Assembly (NCBI RefSeq): GCF_030253575.1
Contig: NC_080561.1
Location: 33,813,564-33,877,563 of the forward strand
Direction of reading: 5' to 3'
Length of the DNA: 64,000 nucleotides
DNA from: Rhododendron vialii
Taxonomy: Eukaryota > Streptophyta > Magnoliopsida > Ericales > Ericaceae
Positions 25,064-34,907 of the stretch are shown piece after piece; positions within the stretch are counted from its first letter, which is position 1; every line of letters starts with the position of its first letter. The notes below the pieces were generated by a model. That model saw only the letters and a program-made list of their open reading frames with translations, was not told where the DNA came from and made no database searches. The position numbers and the translations under genes were made by a program.

Positions 25064-25398
25064 GTGCACCTAAACTAAACACGTGACCAATCCAACCGTC
25101 CATAAGCGGGGGCCAATTAAATATCAAGATCGATCGCAGCCAATCGTCGAAGTTCCTAGAGTTGTTCCACTCAAATACTTGTCTAAGTTCAAACAAACCT
25201 AAGTACCTCTTGATGAAAGTCCAATCAGCGGAATACTGTATGCTATGATCCTCACGCATTGCTTGTCCCACTTTTGTACCTTTGTTCCTTTCATTGATAA
25301 GAAAGTATTTATCTCGAACGCGTAGAATATACACAAAATTGTGGCAAGTAGAAGCCAACTGATCTTCAATCCTCATAGCCATAGCAAATTTAAACCAC
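25064..25398 (-). pseudogene. possible captured internal exon, unidentified gene
   Basis: A 335-base stretch is open between acceptor tttacag and donor gcac|gtaagc on the minus strand. The peptide includes WFKFAMAMRIEDQL, SADWTFIKRYLGLFELRQVF and NFDDWLRSILIFNWPP, with a plausible residue mix. I do not recognise the family. It shares strand with the HISN5 fragment inside the candidate Helitron. It could be a chance ORF, but the two good splice sites argue otherwise. Confidence 0.35.
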
Positions 25399-27928
25399 CT
25401 GTAAATGTTTTTAAGAACATAAGGTGCGATTACCATTCGAAGTTATCAATATGGTAAACAATTAAAAAGGAATAAAATCATCCAATCTGATTACAAATAA
25501 GCAAGTCTTACAATATGAGGCCACAAATTAAATCTTATTTGGACTTCATGAAGATGGTGGACAATATGCGGAAAGTTTAGTATATGTGATCACAATACAT
25601 TCATTCTGTATCCTTTGGTTCATCTGCTAAGCAACATGCAAAACAATTATGCTAATGACATCATGTAGAAGCACTCCCATTTTCTCCAAATTCGGTTTCG
25701 TCAATGTTGCGGGGAAATTCTTTCAAATTGTGCTACATTGCGCCCTCTTGCTTCATCAATTTCACTTTGGACCATTTGATCACATTGGCGCAAAAGACTC
25801 AATGTTTTGTTTTGTTCTAATGCATTGGTAAGTAGTTTATTGCCAGTAGCTGTAGATTTTAGAATCCAAACCAATTCAATGATTTCATCTCTAAGCCACT
25901 CGTAACTCTGCTTATTTTCATTGTTAACAGAAGATTCTGAGCCTGTTGTTTGGTTGTCTAGTGTGACAGGAACGGGGGATCATGTGATTCCTCTGGCTGT
26001 TGAAGATTATTTTGGAGATGGCCACGAATGTGCCTTCATTTTTTAAACTTTGCAGGTTAAAGGGCTAAAAAGAGGGCATTAGATATTAATAAAGGGTGCA
26101 ATCTAATTTTTTGGAAAATAAACACAGGGACAATCGTAAAGGAGGGTTTCTACTTTTGTAAGCCTGATGATTTAATTAAATGTTGTAAAATCGAGTGAGT
26201 TGTTGGATTCAACCACGATAGCGAGATGATTAATCCACTAAATCGATCATTTGAAGTAGTAATAGTGAGCTAAACATACAATTCTGTTACCATACCACAC
26301 AAATCATAGATATTACAAACTAAGGTAAATATTCCTCCGCAAAATGGAAAACCTAAAACATACCGAATCACGAAGCTGCTTTGTTGTAGCCCTAACCAAC
26401 ACAGTAATTAAGCCATGACAAATCCTGCGTTTGGTTTGAAGCTTGAAATACCGATTACAATAGTGGTTTCAGATTGAAAAGCTGAACAAATCCGCCCAAC
26501 TTCGGATTGGCATCTTGAGGTCTGGCTAGCGTAGTGCGTTGAGGAAAGCAAATGTGGCAAGCAAGAGGAAGATAGTGATTGTGAGAAAGAAATAGAGGGG
26601 AATGGAAATTTTATTCGGCGCCGTTCAAGGACCTGGATTTCTGGTATTGATGTGGGCAACTATTTGCACAGTGCCGTAACAACAGTGCCGTGATGATGAG
26701 ATTGGACAGATTAATCGGCTCAAAAAGTACAAAAATACAGTGAAATCCGGAAACGAAGTACCAATTTAGAGAGCAAAAGCAGGAGGACCTAGCCCTAACC
26801 AGAACATGAATGAGTGAAAGCCGGAGGACCGATGAACCAAACACAAACACACAAGAACAAAACACAAAGGAAAAGATCAGAGGGCAATAATGTAAATTCA
26901 GACCATGTCTTGGCTTACCATGCTAGGTTCTTTTATATACAAGTGTATTGATTATTGATGGAACCCCTCTCTTTTCTTTTCTTTTTATGAAATCCCTCTC
27001 ATAAGAATAAGAGGGTCTTAGTTGTTTCTCCCGGTTAACCTTTTATATTTTTTTAGCTTTTTTTATTGAGACGAATCCCAAGAGTAAAAAATCTTGACCA
27101 AAATACGAAAAAAGTTCACAAAGGTTGTAATAAAAAGGCCAAAAAACTGCCTTTCTAGTATTTTTTTTTTTTAACTTTTTCGTCTCCTTGTCAAGATTTT
27201 TTAATTTTGAAATTCATCTGGACAAGTGAATTAAAAATAAATAAAATTTTAACCCAAAATGCAAAAATAAATAAATAATAATAATAATAATAATAGAAAC
27301 AACAAAGGATTCAAAAAATTAAAAAGTCAAAAAAGAAAGCCTAGGCCAAACACTCTCTAAATTTAGTACAAGTTGCAACGATGAATATTGAACCAATAAT
27401 TTCCTGAGCCCGTCATCTCCTTGATTGTCCTCACTCTGTCCCCAATAAGGAACAAAGTGGGGTTCCATAAAAAAAGCCCCAATTCGCCACTTTGCCATCC
27501 CTAGTTACAATTAATTCCACTTTTGTTGATGATCCATTGATCATATATATACATTGTACATGCATATGCACGCATCTAGAGGGAGAGGGAGAGAGTGTGT
27601 GTGTGTGCGCGCGTGTAGGATTGCAATTTTGATAAGATCATATATGAGATTGCAATTGCATGACAAGTTTAGAGGGTTTTAAGAAATTTTTCTTAGGACT
27701 TTGGCTGCAATCATCGCCAACTATGCAATTTAGGCACCGTTATGTCCACATAAACGCCCTTCAGACCATTTTTGTTTGGGTTTTGACAACATTTGGCGAC
27801 ATGGGTCTACAATTATTTTATCAATAATTTTTCAACCACAAATGCCCTTTAGACCATTCGCCGAACTGCAGGTGTGCAGTGTGTTCGTGACCCACTCCCT
27901 TTGTGAGTATATGTGTAAGTGTTTATGT

Positions 27929-30537
27929 GTAATACCCGCTCCGGATATTTCGATATTTCAATTACTTTTAATTGAACTATGTGTTTTAGGGGTTTAAATC
28001 GTAAATAATAAAACTTGCGAGAGTTCTGTGTGTGATTTGTGATTGGAGCATAAGTTAGGACGTGGTTCTGCTTACATGTGATAAAGTCCCTTGTGCCTTT
28101 ATATAGCAATTTATCTTTCTCCATACGTATCTTGTTTCTATGTAGAGAGAGAGAGAAGGAGAAGGAGAAGAAGAAGAAGAAGAAGAAGAATAAGAGAAAG
28201 ACATGTGCAGGGCTGTTCTTTATAAAATTATTCAAGGTACTTAGAAAGCTTACAAATTTCTGTAATTTTTACTGAATGTTCATTTATGTGTCTAGTATAC
28301 GGTGGTAAATTTTCATAATTTTCCGAGAGGTGTAAAAAAAGATAAAAATCATAAACCTAACTGTGGTCAGTATCCTATTTTTTAGCAAACAGCTTACAGA
28401 GCTGTGTCTTTTATCAATTTTTTATAGTTAAGCGATCCTCCTGATTCTGGGTCCTTATGATTCTGAAAGATTGATAAATTGGTGATGTATTGGCGTTAGT
28501 ATTACTAAAAAGTATTAAGTATTCAATTTTTAATGAATTTTCGAATACCGACTGTTCTGCTAGAAATTGTGCTTCGCTGCACAGAATTTCTGAGTTTGGA
28601 GGTGATTTTGATTAGGTTCCTTTATTTTGAAAAATCTGGAAAAAATCAGGAATGAACTTTGACGAGTGATAATGGTGTGTACCAAATTTGAGATTTATTA
28701 GATTTGTATTCTAGTGTTGACGGATTTTACATGTTTGTGTGACACTGTTGGGTTTCATTGACACATTTTGGGAAAAATGGTCATATCTTTTAGCTCGGGT
28801 ATCGGGTTAGCGTACGGATTGTTGATTCTGAAACTACTTGTATACCTTTCGAAATATGTAGGAGTTGTGACTTGTTTTGTACCAAGTTAAATCAGTTTTT
28901 GATTTTAAATTGATAGACGTGCATAATCTGTGATTTTGGACAGATTTTTGTGTAACTTTGGATGAGCATAACTTTGTCATCTGGACTCTGTTTTTAACAA
29001 ATTTTATATCAAAATTCATGTACCGGAGGTATACTTTCTAATGGTGGTGGTTTCATGATCTGGTTTTAACCTTATAAGAAGTCATAGGCAGAATACGACA
29101 GGCTGGTCATAGATTTCAAACCAAATGTAGGGGTTATGTGGTGTTTGAGTGTTACGCTTGTTTAGGAATACTTCTAAACCTTTGAGATGGACATGCTAGT
29201 ATGCGTTAAGCATCTTTAATTTATTATTAGTATTATAAATTATTGTTAGGAGTTAGTTTTGACGTTTAAGCGTTCAATAAACTGATATGGTTAACTTGTG
29301 GTTAGGTGTCAAGCTAGTCAATTGAGAGAGGTCAAAACCGTAAGTTTGGCATACCTCGGTCGATACAAAAGTGAGTGTGTTTAATATGGTTCTTCTCCAT
29401 ATAATATTGCTGTGGTGGTGAGTGTATATCTTGCTATTTGTGATTAGCTTTCGATATGATTATTTTTAATGAGATGTTGTAGTGAGGGGTGTATATCATG
29501 CTATTGTTGTTTAGCTTTTGATATGTTGTGAATGATTGCGTGTGAGGCACACCATGTCGTAAGCCATATCGTTCAATGGACGATGGTTGGGAACATGATA
29601 TGTGGGACACGAGATTTGGTTGTGATATGCGTATCTGATGAAAATACATGTTGATGGGTGTTGATTGAATCGCAGAAAGCTAACATGTGAGGCATACCAT
29701 GTCGTATGCCATGCCGACTAATTGTCGGTGGATGGGAGCATGGTATGTGGGACACCTTATCTTGGGTTCATGAGATATGGCAGACGTGTCACTGCATGTG
29801 ATGTGATTACATTCGTATTGTTCTGCAATGATTATTATTGCTTAGTTGGGTGGATATGTTGGTTATAACTGTTGTATATATTCTAGTATTTTCAGTTACA
29901 TTGGTGATGTGTATTCATGTTGATATTCCTTCAAATATTGTGGTATTATGTTGAGCATTTTTATATCTCACACACTCTAGCTTTCCTTTTTGGTCTACCA
30001 GGTAGCAGGTTGCTTAGATTGGGTCCACTACCGGTAGTCGTGTTGAGGTGTTTTGCTAGCGTCAGGTGAAATTTTGGTTACGTTGTTGTCGAGTGCCTTA
30101 ACTGGTACAGAATTTAATTTGTAAGGAGTTGTAACTAAGGATAGTTAAAGTTTTTTTAAATTGTATAGGTTGTAATTAAGTTTGGTCGATGGTTGGCGTT
30201 CTATTTGAGGTTAGCCTTGGACGTTGTGGATGGTCGAGTTTGTTGTATGTGGTTGATGATGAAGTTGGTTTATTCAAGTTGTAAGTAAGTCGTTGGTGGA
30301 TGTGTTGAAATGTAGAATTTTTAAAGTGCTATAATGCAGATGTTGTTTCTTGGTTGTGCGATGTCATGGTTGGTTGGTCAATACGTTGACTCAGTTTTAT
30401 GTTAAGGTGATAAGTCTTCTGCTAAGTGTTTATTTCTGATAGGTTGTGATGTGTGGTTTGGTCTTCTGTGTGGAATGCCATGTGGTCGCGTCAACTCGGG
30501 CCCACTTTGGGTGCCGTTTGCGGGGCGGGGTGTGACA
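27929..30537. mobile_element. solo LTR, 2.6 kb
   Basis: The segment begins TGtaatacccgctccgg and ends ggggcggggtgtgaCA, the TG...CA ends of an LTR. It is flanked by an exact 5 bp duplication ttatg (27924-27928 and 30538-30542). No primer-binding site, polypurine tract, second LTR or gag-pol is present, so it is a solo LTR from recombination of a large LTR retrotransposon. The length and the start text fit a Ty3/gypsy-type element, which is an inference. Internal direct repeats at 29530-29760 (caccatgtcgtaagccat and caccatgtcgtatgccat) lie in the LTR. Confidence 0.92.
29530..29760 (+). repeat. two-copy direct repeat inside the solo LTR
   Basis: Two units contain gtgaggcacaccatgtcgta and gtgaggcataccatgtcgta, each followed by a short palindromic part (atggacgatgg or ggtggatggg) and then catgatatgtgggacac or catggtatgtgggacac. 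They lie about 155 bp apart. Confidence 0.75.
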
Positions 30538-30542
30538 TTATG

Positions 30543-30964
30543 TGTGATTGTAGCATTGTTGTTATTTTATAACCATACATAATCACATGAATACTTTACA
30601 CGCACACTCACAACTTTTGACGGGTCTCACACACACTGGAGATGTAGTGTGTATATGACACAATGTGAATGTGAGTGAATTTGTGTAAATAGTGTTTGTG
30701 GTTGTAGAATGATTACATGAGTCTATTTGTTGGTTTTTAACTGCATTTGACGACAAGGGTCTAATTGTTGACAAAATCCAAAGTTCAAGTGTTTAATTGA
30801 AGTTTATTTAAGTTTAGGTATCTAAATGCAAATTATGGACAAGGACAGGTTTTCTGTGAAATTTTACTTTACAAAAAAAAAAAAAATTTAAAGTATCCAC
30901 TTTCGGAAGACTACTGACGGATGTTCCCCAAGGAACCACAAGATTATAGAAATCCAAAAAGATA
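30543..30964. other. intergenic repeat flank right of the solo LTR
   Basis: No gene is seen. The text at 30700-30860 is the inverse of a repeat family also at 19440-19560. It appears to be the second half of a repeat interrupted by the LTR insertion. Confidence 0.45.
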
Positions 30965-31086
30965 GGGAAATGATATTTGCGCTCCTTTTTTTTATTTAGG
31001 CGCTACTTTCAATTTAAAGTTACTAGTAACTTCATAAACAAAGTGGAGCGCCTAAATAAAAAAAAAGAACGTGAATATCAATTTCC
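30965..31086. mobile_element. MITE, about 120 bp
   Basis: The ends ggaaatgatatttgcgctcc and the inverse of gaacgtgaatatcaatttcc face each other, with an inner pair tatttaggcgct/agcgcctaaata. The interior holds an aagttactagtaactt palindrome. It is non-coding. Confidence 0.7.
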
Positions 31087-31477
31087 AAAAAATACTTGTA
31101 TATTACTTATTGCTCCCTTTGTCCCTTATTTTTTATTCACTTGTTGACTATTTTATGTCTCATATTGACTCGGTTTATTAGCACTTATATTCTAGCTTAA
31201 AAAGCTAATTAATGATACTAGTACTATATAAATAGTCAATTATTTGATTTTTCTAACTTATTTAATTCAAAAATACGTCCGGCCTTTATCTTGAGGTCCT
31301 TTGCGGGCAAACGACATCGAGCACCGACCATTATTTTTTAATCAAAAAATAAATCAGTTAAGAAAGAAATATACTTGTATACATCTTTTCTTTATTTTTT
31401 AGTTAATTTGAGCTTGTATAAAAACTTAATTGCTGAATGGAAAAGATATTAAGAAAAAATAAATGGGATATATGTAA

Positions 31478-31904
31478 TGTAAAGTCCCACATTGACTAAT
31501 TGTGAAAGTGTTGAACGGTATATAAGGATTTGTGAGCAGCTACTATATAATTCGAGATTAGCACAGATCATTACATGGGACATCAGAGTTTGCACCAACT
31601 GAAAGTGTGGGGCGAGCCCTGCAAGAAGACGTGCTTGGGTGAGCCCGACAAATAAGGAGCTTGAGGAACTTGATGTTCTTAAGCAGGAACCTGTCTCACA
31701 TTGCTTGTTGGGTGGAAGTTGTTAAATCATGGGACGCAACGAAGACGTTGCAATTTTAAGTAGAGAGATTGTAAAGTCTCACATTGGCTAATTGTGAAAG
31801 TGTTTAACGGTATATAAGGATTCGTGAATAGCTACTCTATAATTCGAGCTTAAGATTTTGAGTCAAGTGACAAGACTAAGGGTTAGCTGGCGCAGGTCAT
31901 TACA
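31478..31904 (+). mobile_element. TRIM element (small LTR retrotransposon without genes)
   Basis: LTR 1 (31478-31575) and LTR 2 (31770-31904) both begin TGTAAAGTCYCACATTG and end TCATTACA. They share gctaattgtgaaagtgtt and aacggtatataagga. LTR 1 lacks about 37 bases near its 3' end. The 194 bp interior starts tgggacatcagagtttg, resembling a methionine-tRNA primer-binding site (consensus TGGTATCAGAG), and has no ORF. The flanks tgtaa and tgtat are a possible 5 bp target duplication with one mismatch. Size and layout match TRIMs. Confidence 0.8.
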
Positions 31905-32005
31905 TGTATTTCACTAAATGTTACTTGAAAAGTTTAAGACTTTGTTTGGTTTGAGTTTTGAGGGAGTTCTTAAGATAATGAGTGAAATGGGAATAGATAG
32001 AAAAC

Positions 32006-32463
32006 TTAAGGCTCGTTTGTATGGGGTATTGAAAAGGAGTATTAGTTTTCCGGATCGGGAGTCCAGGTTTATCACCTGGTTTGGCAACCCAAAAACGCAA
32101 GGGTATTAGGTTTCCCCCCTCTTCTCTTGTACCGACTAATACCCCTGCGAGGGATTATTATGGGTAGGTTTTGGGGTGTTATTAGTTAATACCACTGACT
32201 GGATAAGGCCAAAATAATACCCCCTCCTTCTCCATTTCAACTACAAAATAACATTATCCCCCCATTTTATCCATCATTCAAACCAAATACTGTTTTATCT
32301 ACCCATTTTTAATATCTCGTCCAAACCAACTACTATTTAATCCCTTTCCATAAACATCACATTAATGTGGTTATCCCTTATTAATCAATACCCTCTACTG
32401 TTTTATCTCACCTTCATAAATAATACCCCCACTCATTATCCTACATCCAAACGAGTCCTTAGA
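32006..32463. mobile_element. Tourist-like MITE, about 450 bp
   Basis: The left end aaggctcgtttgtatggggta and the right end, inverse of tacatccaaacgagtcctt, pair with few mismatches. A TTA lies on each side (32006-32008 and 32460-32462), matching the 3 bp target duplication of PIF/Harbinger-type elements. The interior is rich in 'aatacccc' and is non-coding. Confidence 0.6.
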
Positions 32464-32576
32464 GTAATAATTATGGAGAAAAGTTTTTGGAGACAGTTCG
32501 CAGCCCCTAGAGTCAAACTGAACATAGTCCCTGTTCACGCAAGTAATTAACTTATGCACCACAATTTTTTGGGTTT

Positions 32577-32893
32577 GTCCTTATTCATTTTTTTTTTTCG
32601 TTCGTTAGTTTTATACCAAACTTTTATGTGATATGGGTGAATAAAGACGAGAAGAATCGGAAAAATAAAAATTTTAATTGGGTAATTTAAAAAAAATATT
32701 AGTAACTTATGCACAAGTATTTTTGAAAATATCCAAAAAAAAAAAAATCTCAAAAAAGTCAGTTTTTGGACTTTTCTTGAATATTTACCAAATCAAATTT
32801 TTTTACTTTTTCGATTCTTCTCGTCCTACTCACTCATATCACATAAAAATTTGGCGTAAAACTAACAAATGCAAAAAAAAAAAAGAAGAACAA
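32577..32893. mobile_element. MITE with long inverted arms, about 315 bp
   Basis: The left arm has cgttagttttataccaaactt, tatgtgatatgggtgaataaa and gacgagaagaatcgg. The right arm carries the same text inverted (cgattcttctcgtc, actcatatcacataaaaattt, taaaactaacaaatgc). Non-coding. Confidence 0.7.
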
Positions 32894-33043
32894 ATTTGAA
32901 CCAAAAAAATATTCTGCAAAAATTAATCACTATCGTAAACACTCTTAAGATTATCTGTTTGTGTAGCATGTAGAAGTTGGAACAAATTGGTCTTGCGGTA
33001 CCACTACTACACACTCTTTGATGGGCTGTTGTTCAAAATTCTA

Positions 33044-33175
33044 GGGAAAATAATGGTTAATGACGTGTTTTGATAATTAATATCCGTCAAGGACATGCTG
33101 AGAACATTTATTAATATTGAAAATATTTTTGACGGATATTAATTATCAAAACACATATTAAGCTGTCATTTTCCC
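33044..33175. mobile_element. MITE copy 1 of a nearby pair
   Basis: The left arm gtgttttgataattaatatc and the right arm gatattaattatcaaaacac are perfect inverse copies over this span. The loop carries aaggacatgctgagaacatt. The same element occurs at 33355-33486. Confidence 0.85.
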
Positions 33176-33354
33176 AAAATTCAACAAGTAAAAAGTTTTT
33201 AAATACGTACTCCACTATTTTTTACAATACGGTCTTTGCCGCTGGGCCAAAGTCCATATCTTGGGCTATTTATATATACTTTGACCTATTGGGTCTTGCC
33301 TTAGGAGCGGAAAAAAAAAAACTAGATGATTTTAAGATTTAATTATAATTTTTT

Positions 33355-33486
33355 AGGAAAATGACGGCCCAGTACGTGTTTTGATAATTAATATCCGCCA
33401 ATGACATGCTGAGAACATTTGTTAATACTGAAAATGTCTTTGACGAATATTAATTATCAAAACACGTCATTGACTGTCATTTTCCT
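33355..33486. mobile_element. MITE copy 2 of a nearby pair
   Basis: The layout and loop match 33044-33175 (gtgttttgataattaatatc, atgacatgctgagaacattt, atattaattatcaaaacac), in the same orientation about 180 bp downstream. The outer ends here (aggaaaatgac and gtcattttcct) are a perfect inverse pair. Confidence 0.85.
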
Positions 33487-34263
33487 TAAATTTTTGGTTA
33501 TTTTAAATTGTTAAAACATGAATGGATAAAAAAATCATAAAAAGTGATTAGTTTATAAAACAACTATTTGATAGCTTATTCAAGCAAACACGTTTCTTTT
33601 TACAACTTATTAAAAGCTACTCCTATAACAAACAGTTTACAGCTTACTCCATTTTAATTTTCTTAAGCCCATAATCTAAAAATCTATGGCATTGTTTGGT
33701 AACACTTATATTATAATTATTGAGCTTATTTGCTTTAAAAAAATTGATTGAATTATTTTTGGTAAAAGTGTCTACACGCAATGATTAAGGTTAATTTAGG
33801 CATTTACCAGAAAATAAGTTGTTTTTACAACTTATTTAACAAGCAATATGAAATTTAATTTATCTTATAAAAAGCTATACACCAAACGCATCACCAACTT
33901 GTTTGAATTTTGTCAAATGAAAAAAATGAAAATATTCACAATTTTATAATGTAATAATTTACAAGTGATAACAAATGGAGGCAAAGCAAATAAAGTAATT
34001 GTTCGTCTATTTAAAAAAATACTAATGTTTTTGTGACTATGTCTGAGCACCACAATTTTGGGTACCATGTAAATTGTCACGAGTGTATTGGTAGAATACG
34101 TCTCATTTTATCATTTAAGGGAGCTCATTCAACCAATGTAACTGGTGACACCTCACATGTTACCAAAAAATATGGTGCTGGTCACTATAGCATTGCTCTT
34201 CAGAAAATAGAAGTACGTAGTATAATTTTTTATGAACTTCCTCTTCTACCTTTATTTCAAGAG

Positions 34264-34606
34264 TAGGGGCGTAAAGGAGCCGGGTTGAGCGTCGTAGTGT
34301 TCGAGCTCGACTTGTTTACTAAACGAACCTAAATGTGAGCCTAAGCTTGGCTTGTTTACAAACGAGTCGAGCCCTTAACAATTTGAGTTTGGCTAATTTA
34401 CTTAACGAGTTTCTTTAAACGAATCGAGTATACACAAATGAATCAAGTTTTTGCAAGCAAAAGCCGAGCTTTTGAGTGTCAAGTTGGCTTGTTTAATAAA
34501 CAAGTCAAAAAAACTTAAACTTGAATTTGATTCAATTACTAAAACGAGCCGAGCGGAGATGAGCCGAGCATCGGACGAGCTAGCCACCCGGTTCGTTTGC
34601 AGCGAT
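34264..34606. mobile_element. decayed hAT-type non-autonomous element
   Basis: The text is dominated by gagccgagc/gctcgactt and taaacgaacc words in both orientations, as in the clearer copy at 46196-46835. The ends (taggggcgtaaaggagcc and ggttcgtttgcagcgatg) are only a weak inverse pair, and no clean target duplication is seen. Confidence 0.4.
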
Positions 34607-34724
34607 GTTAAATCAGGAGTTGGAAACTTGGAATGACCCAAGACTACAAATTTGGAGGGGACAATTTGGCACGGAAGGAGTGAGTTGTTCCTAGTACGAC
34701 TGTCTCGTGTTCGAAACCTCTACC

Positions 34725-34767
34725 GCTGCTAGTATCTTGCCAATCTGCTCCACCGCCACCGTCCACG
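34725..34767 (+). other. 5' UTR exon of gene C (approximate start)
   Basis: The text ctgctccaccgccaccgtccacg precedes a gtcctctc donor, matching the 5' UTR exon of gene B. A (CT)n microsatellite follows inside the intron. The second exon starts at 34893 after ctttactctcag. Confidence 0.55.
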
Positions 34768-34772
34768 GTCCT

Positions 34773-34797
34773 CTCTCTCTCTCTCTCTCTCTCTCTT
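34773..34797 (+). repeat. (CT)n microsatellite in the 5' UTR intron of gene C
   Basis: A simple run of CT dinucleotides follows the 5' UTR donor. Gene B lacks a comparable run at the same place. Pyrimidine tracts near plant transcription starts can affect expression, but no role can be inferred here. Confidence 0.8.
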
Positions 34798-34907
34798 CAT
34801 ATATACATATATATGTATATTTTTCGATATAGCTTCGTGGTTTATGTGAGAGTTTGTTTGTTTTTTTACTACTTCTAAAACTTTACTCTCAGGTCCACCG
34901 TAACTTA

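Larger units (their letters stand above)
20083..26958 (-). mobile_element. candidate non-autonomous Helitron carrying captured gene fragments
   Basis: On the minus strand the 3' end is CTAG followed by host T (CTAG at 20086-20083). Directly upstream is a perfect 6 bp hairpin, tcgtgc-gga-gcacga, then gcattaca before CTAG, the classical Helitron terminus. The proposed 5' end is TC at 26958 after host A, followed by tcaataatcaatacacttg and tatataaaagaacc, a composition typical of Helitron 5' ends. No target duplication is expected. Exons of unrelated genes inside (HISN5 at 22660-23215, terminal exon at 20537-20668, internal exon at 25064-25398) all lie in the element's own orientation, as in gene-capturing Helitrons. 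No Rep/helicase gene is seen. The 3' end is well supported; the 5' end is inferred. Confidence 0.6.

Noticed and set aside
26408..26865. Two minus-strand open frames near the 5' end of the candidate Helitron
   Set aside because: They are serine-rich and unremarkable, match no HISN5 transit peptide that I can recognise, and have no clear splice connection to the later fragments.
28141..28195. GA/GAA-rich run as a regulatory tract
   Set aside because: It is a simple microsatellite inside the solo LTR, with no gene nearby that it would control.
29530..29760. Spaced repeats resembling a CRISPR array
   Set aside because: There are only two diverged units, inside a plant solo LTR. A CRISPR array is not credible in this genome.
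34660..34740. B-box-like text gtgttcgaaacct
   Set aside because: There is no matching A box at the right distance and no acceptor stem, so neither a tRNA nor a SINE can be supported.
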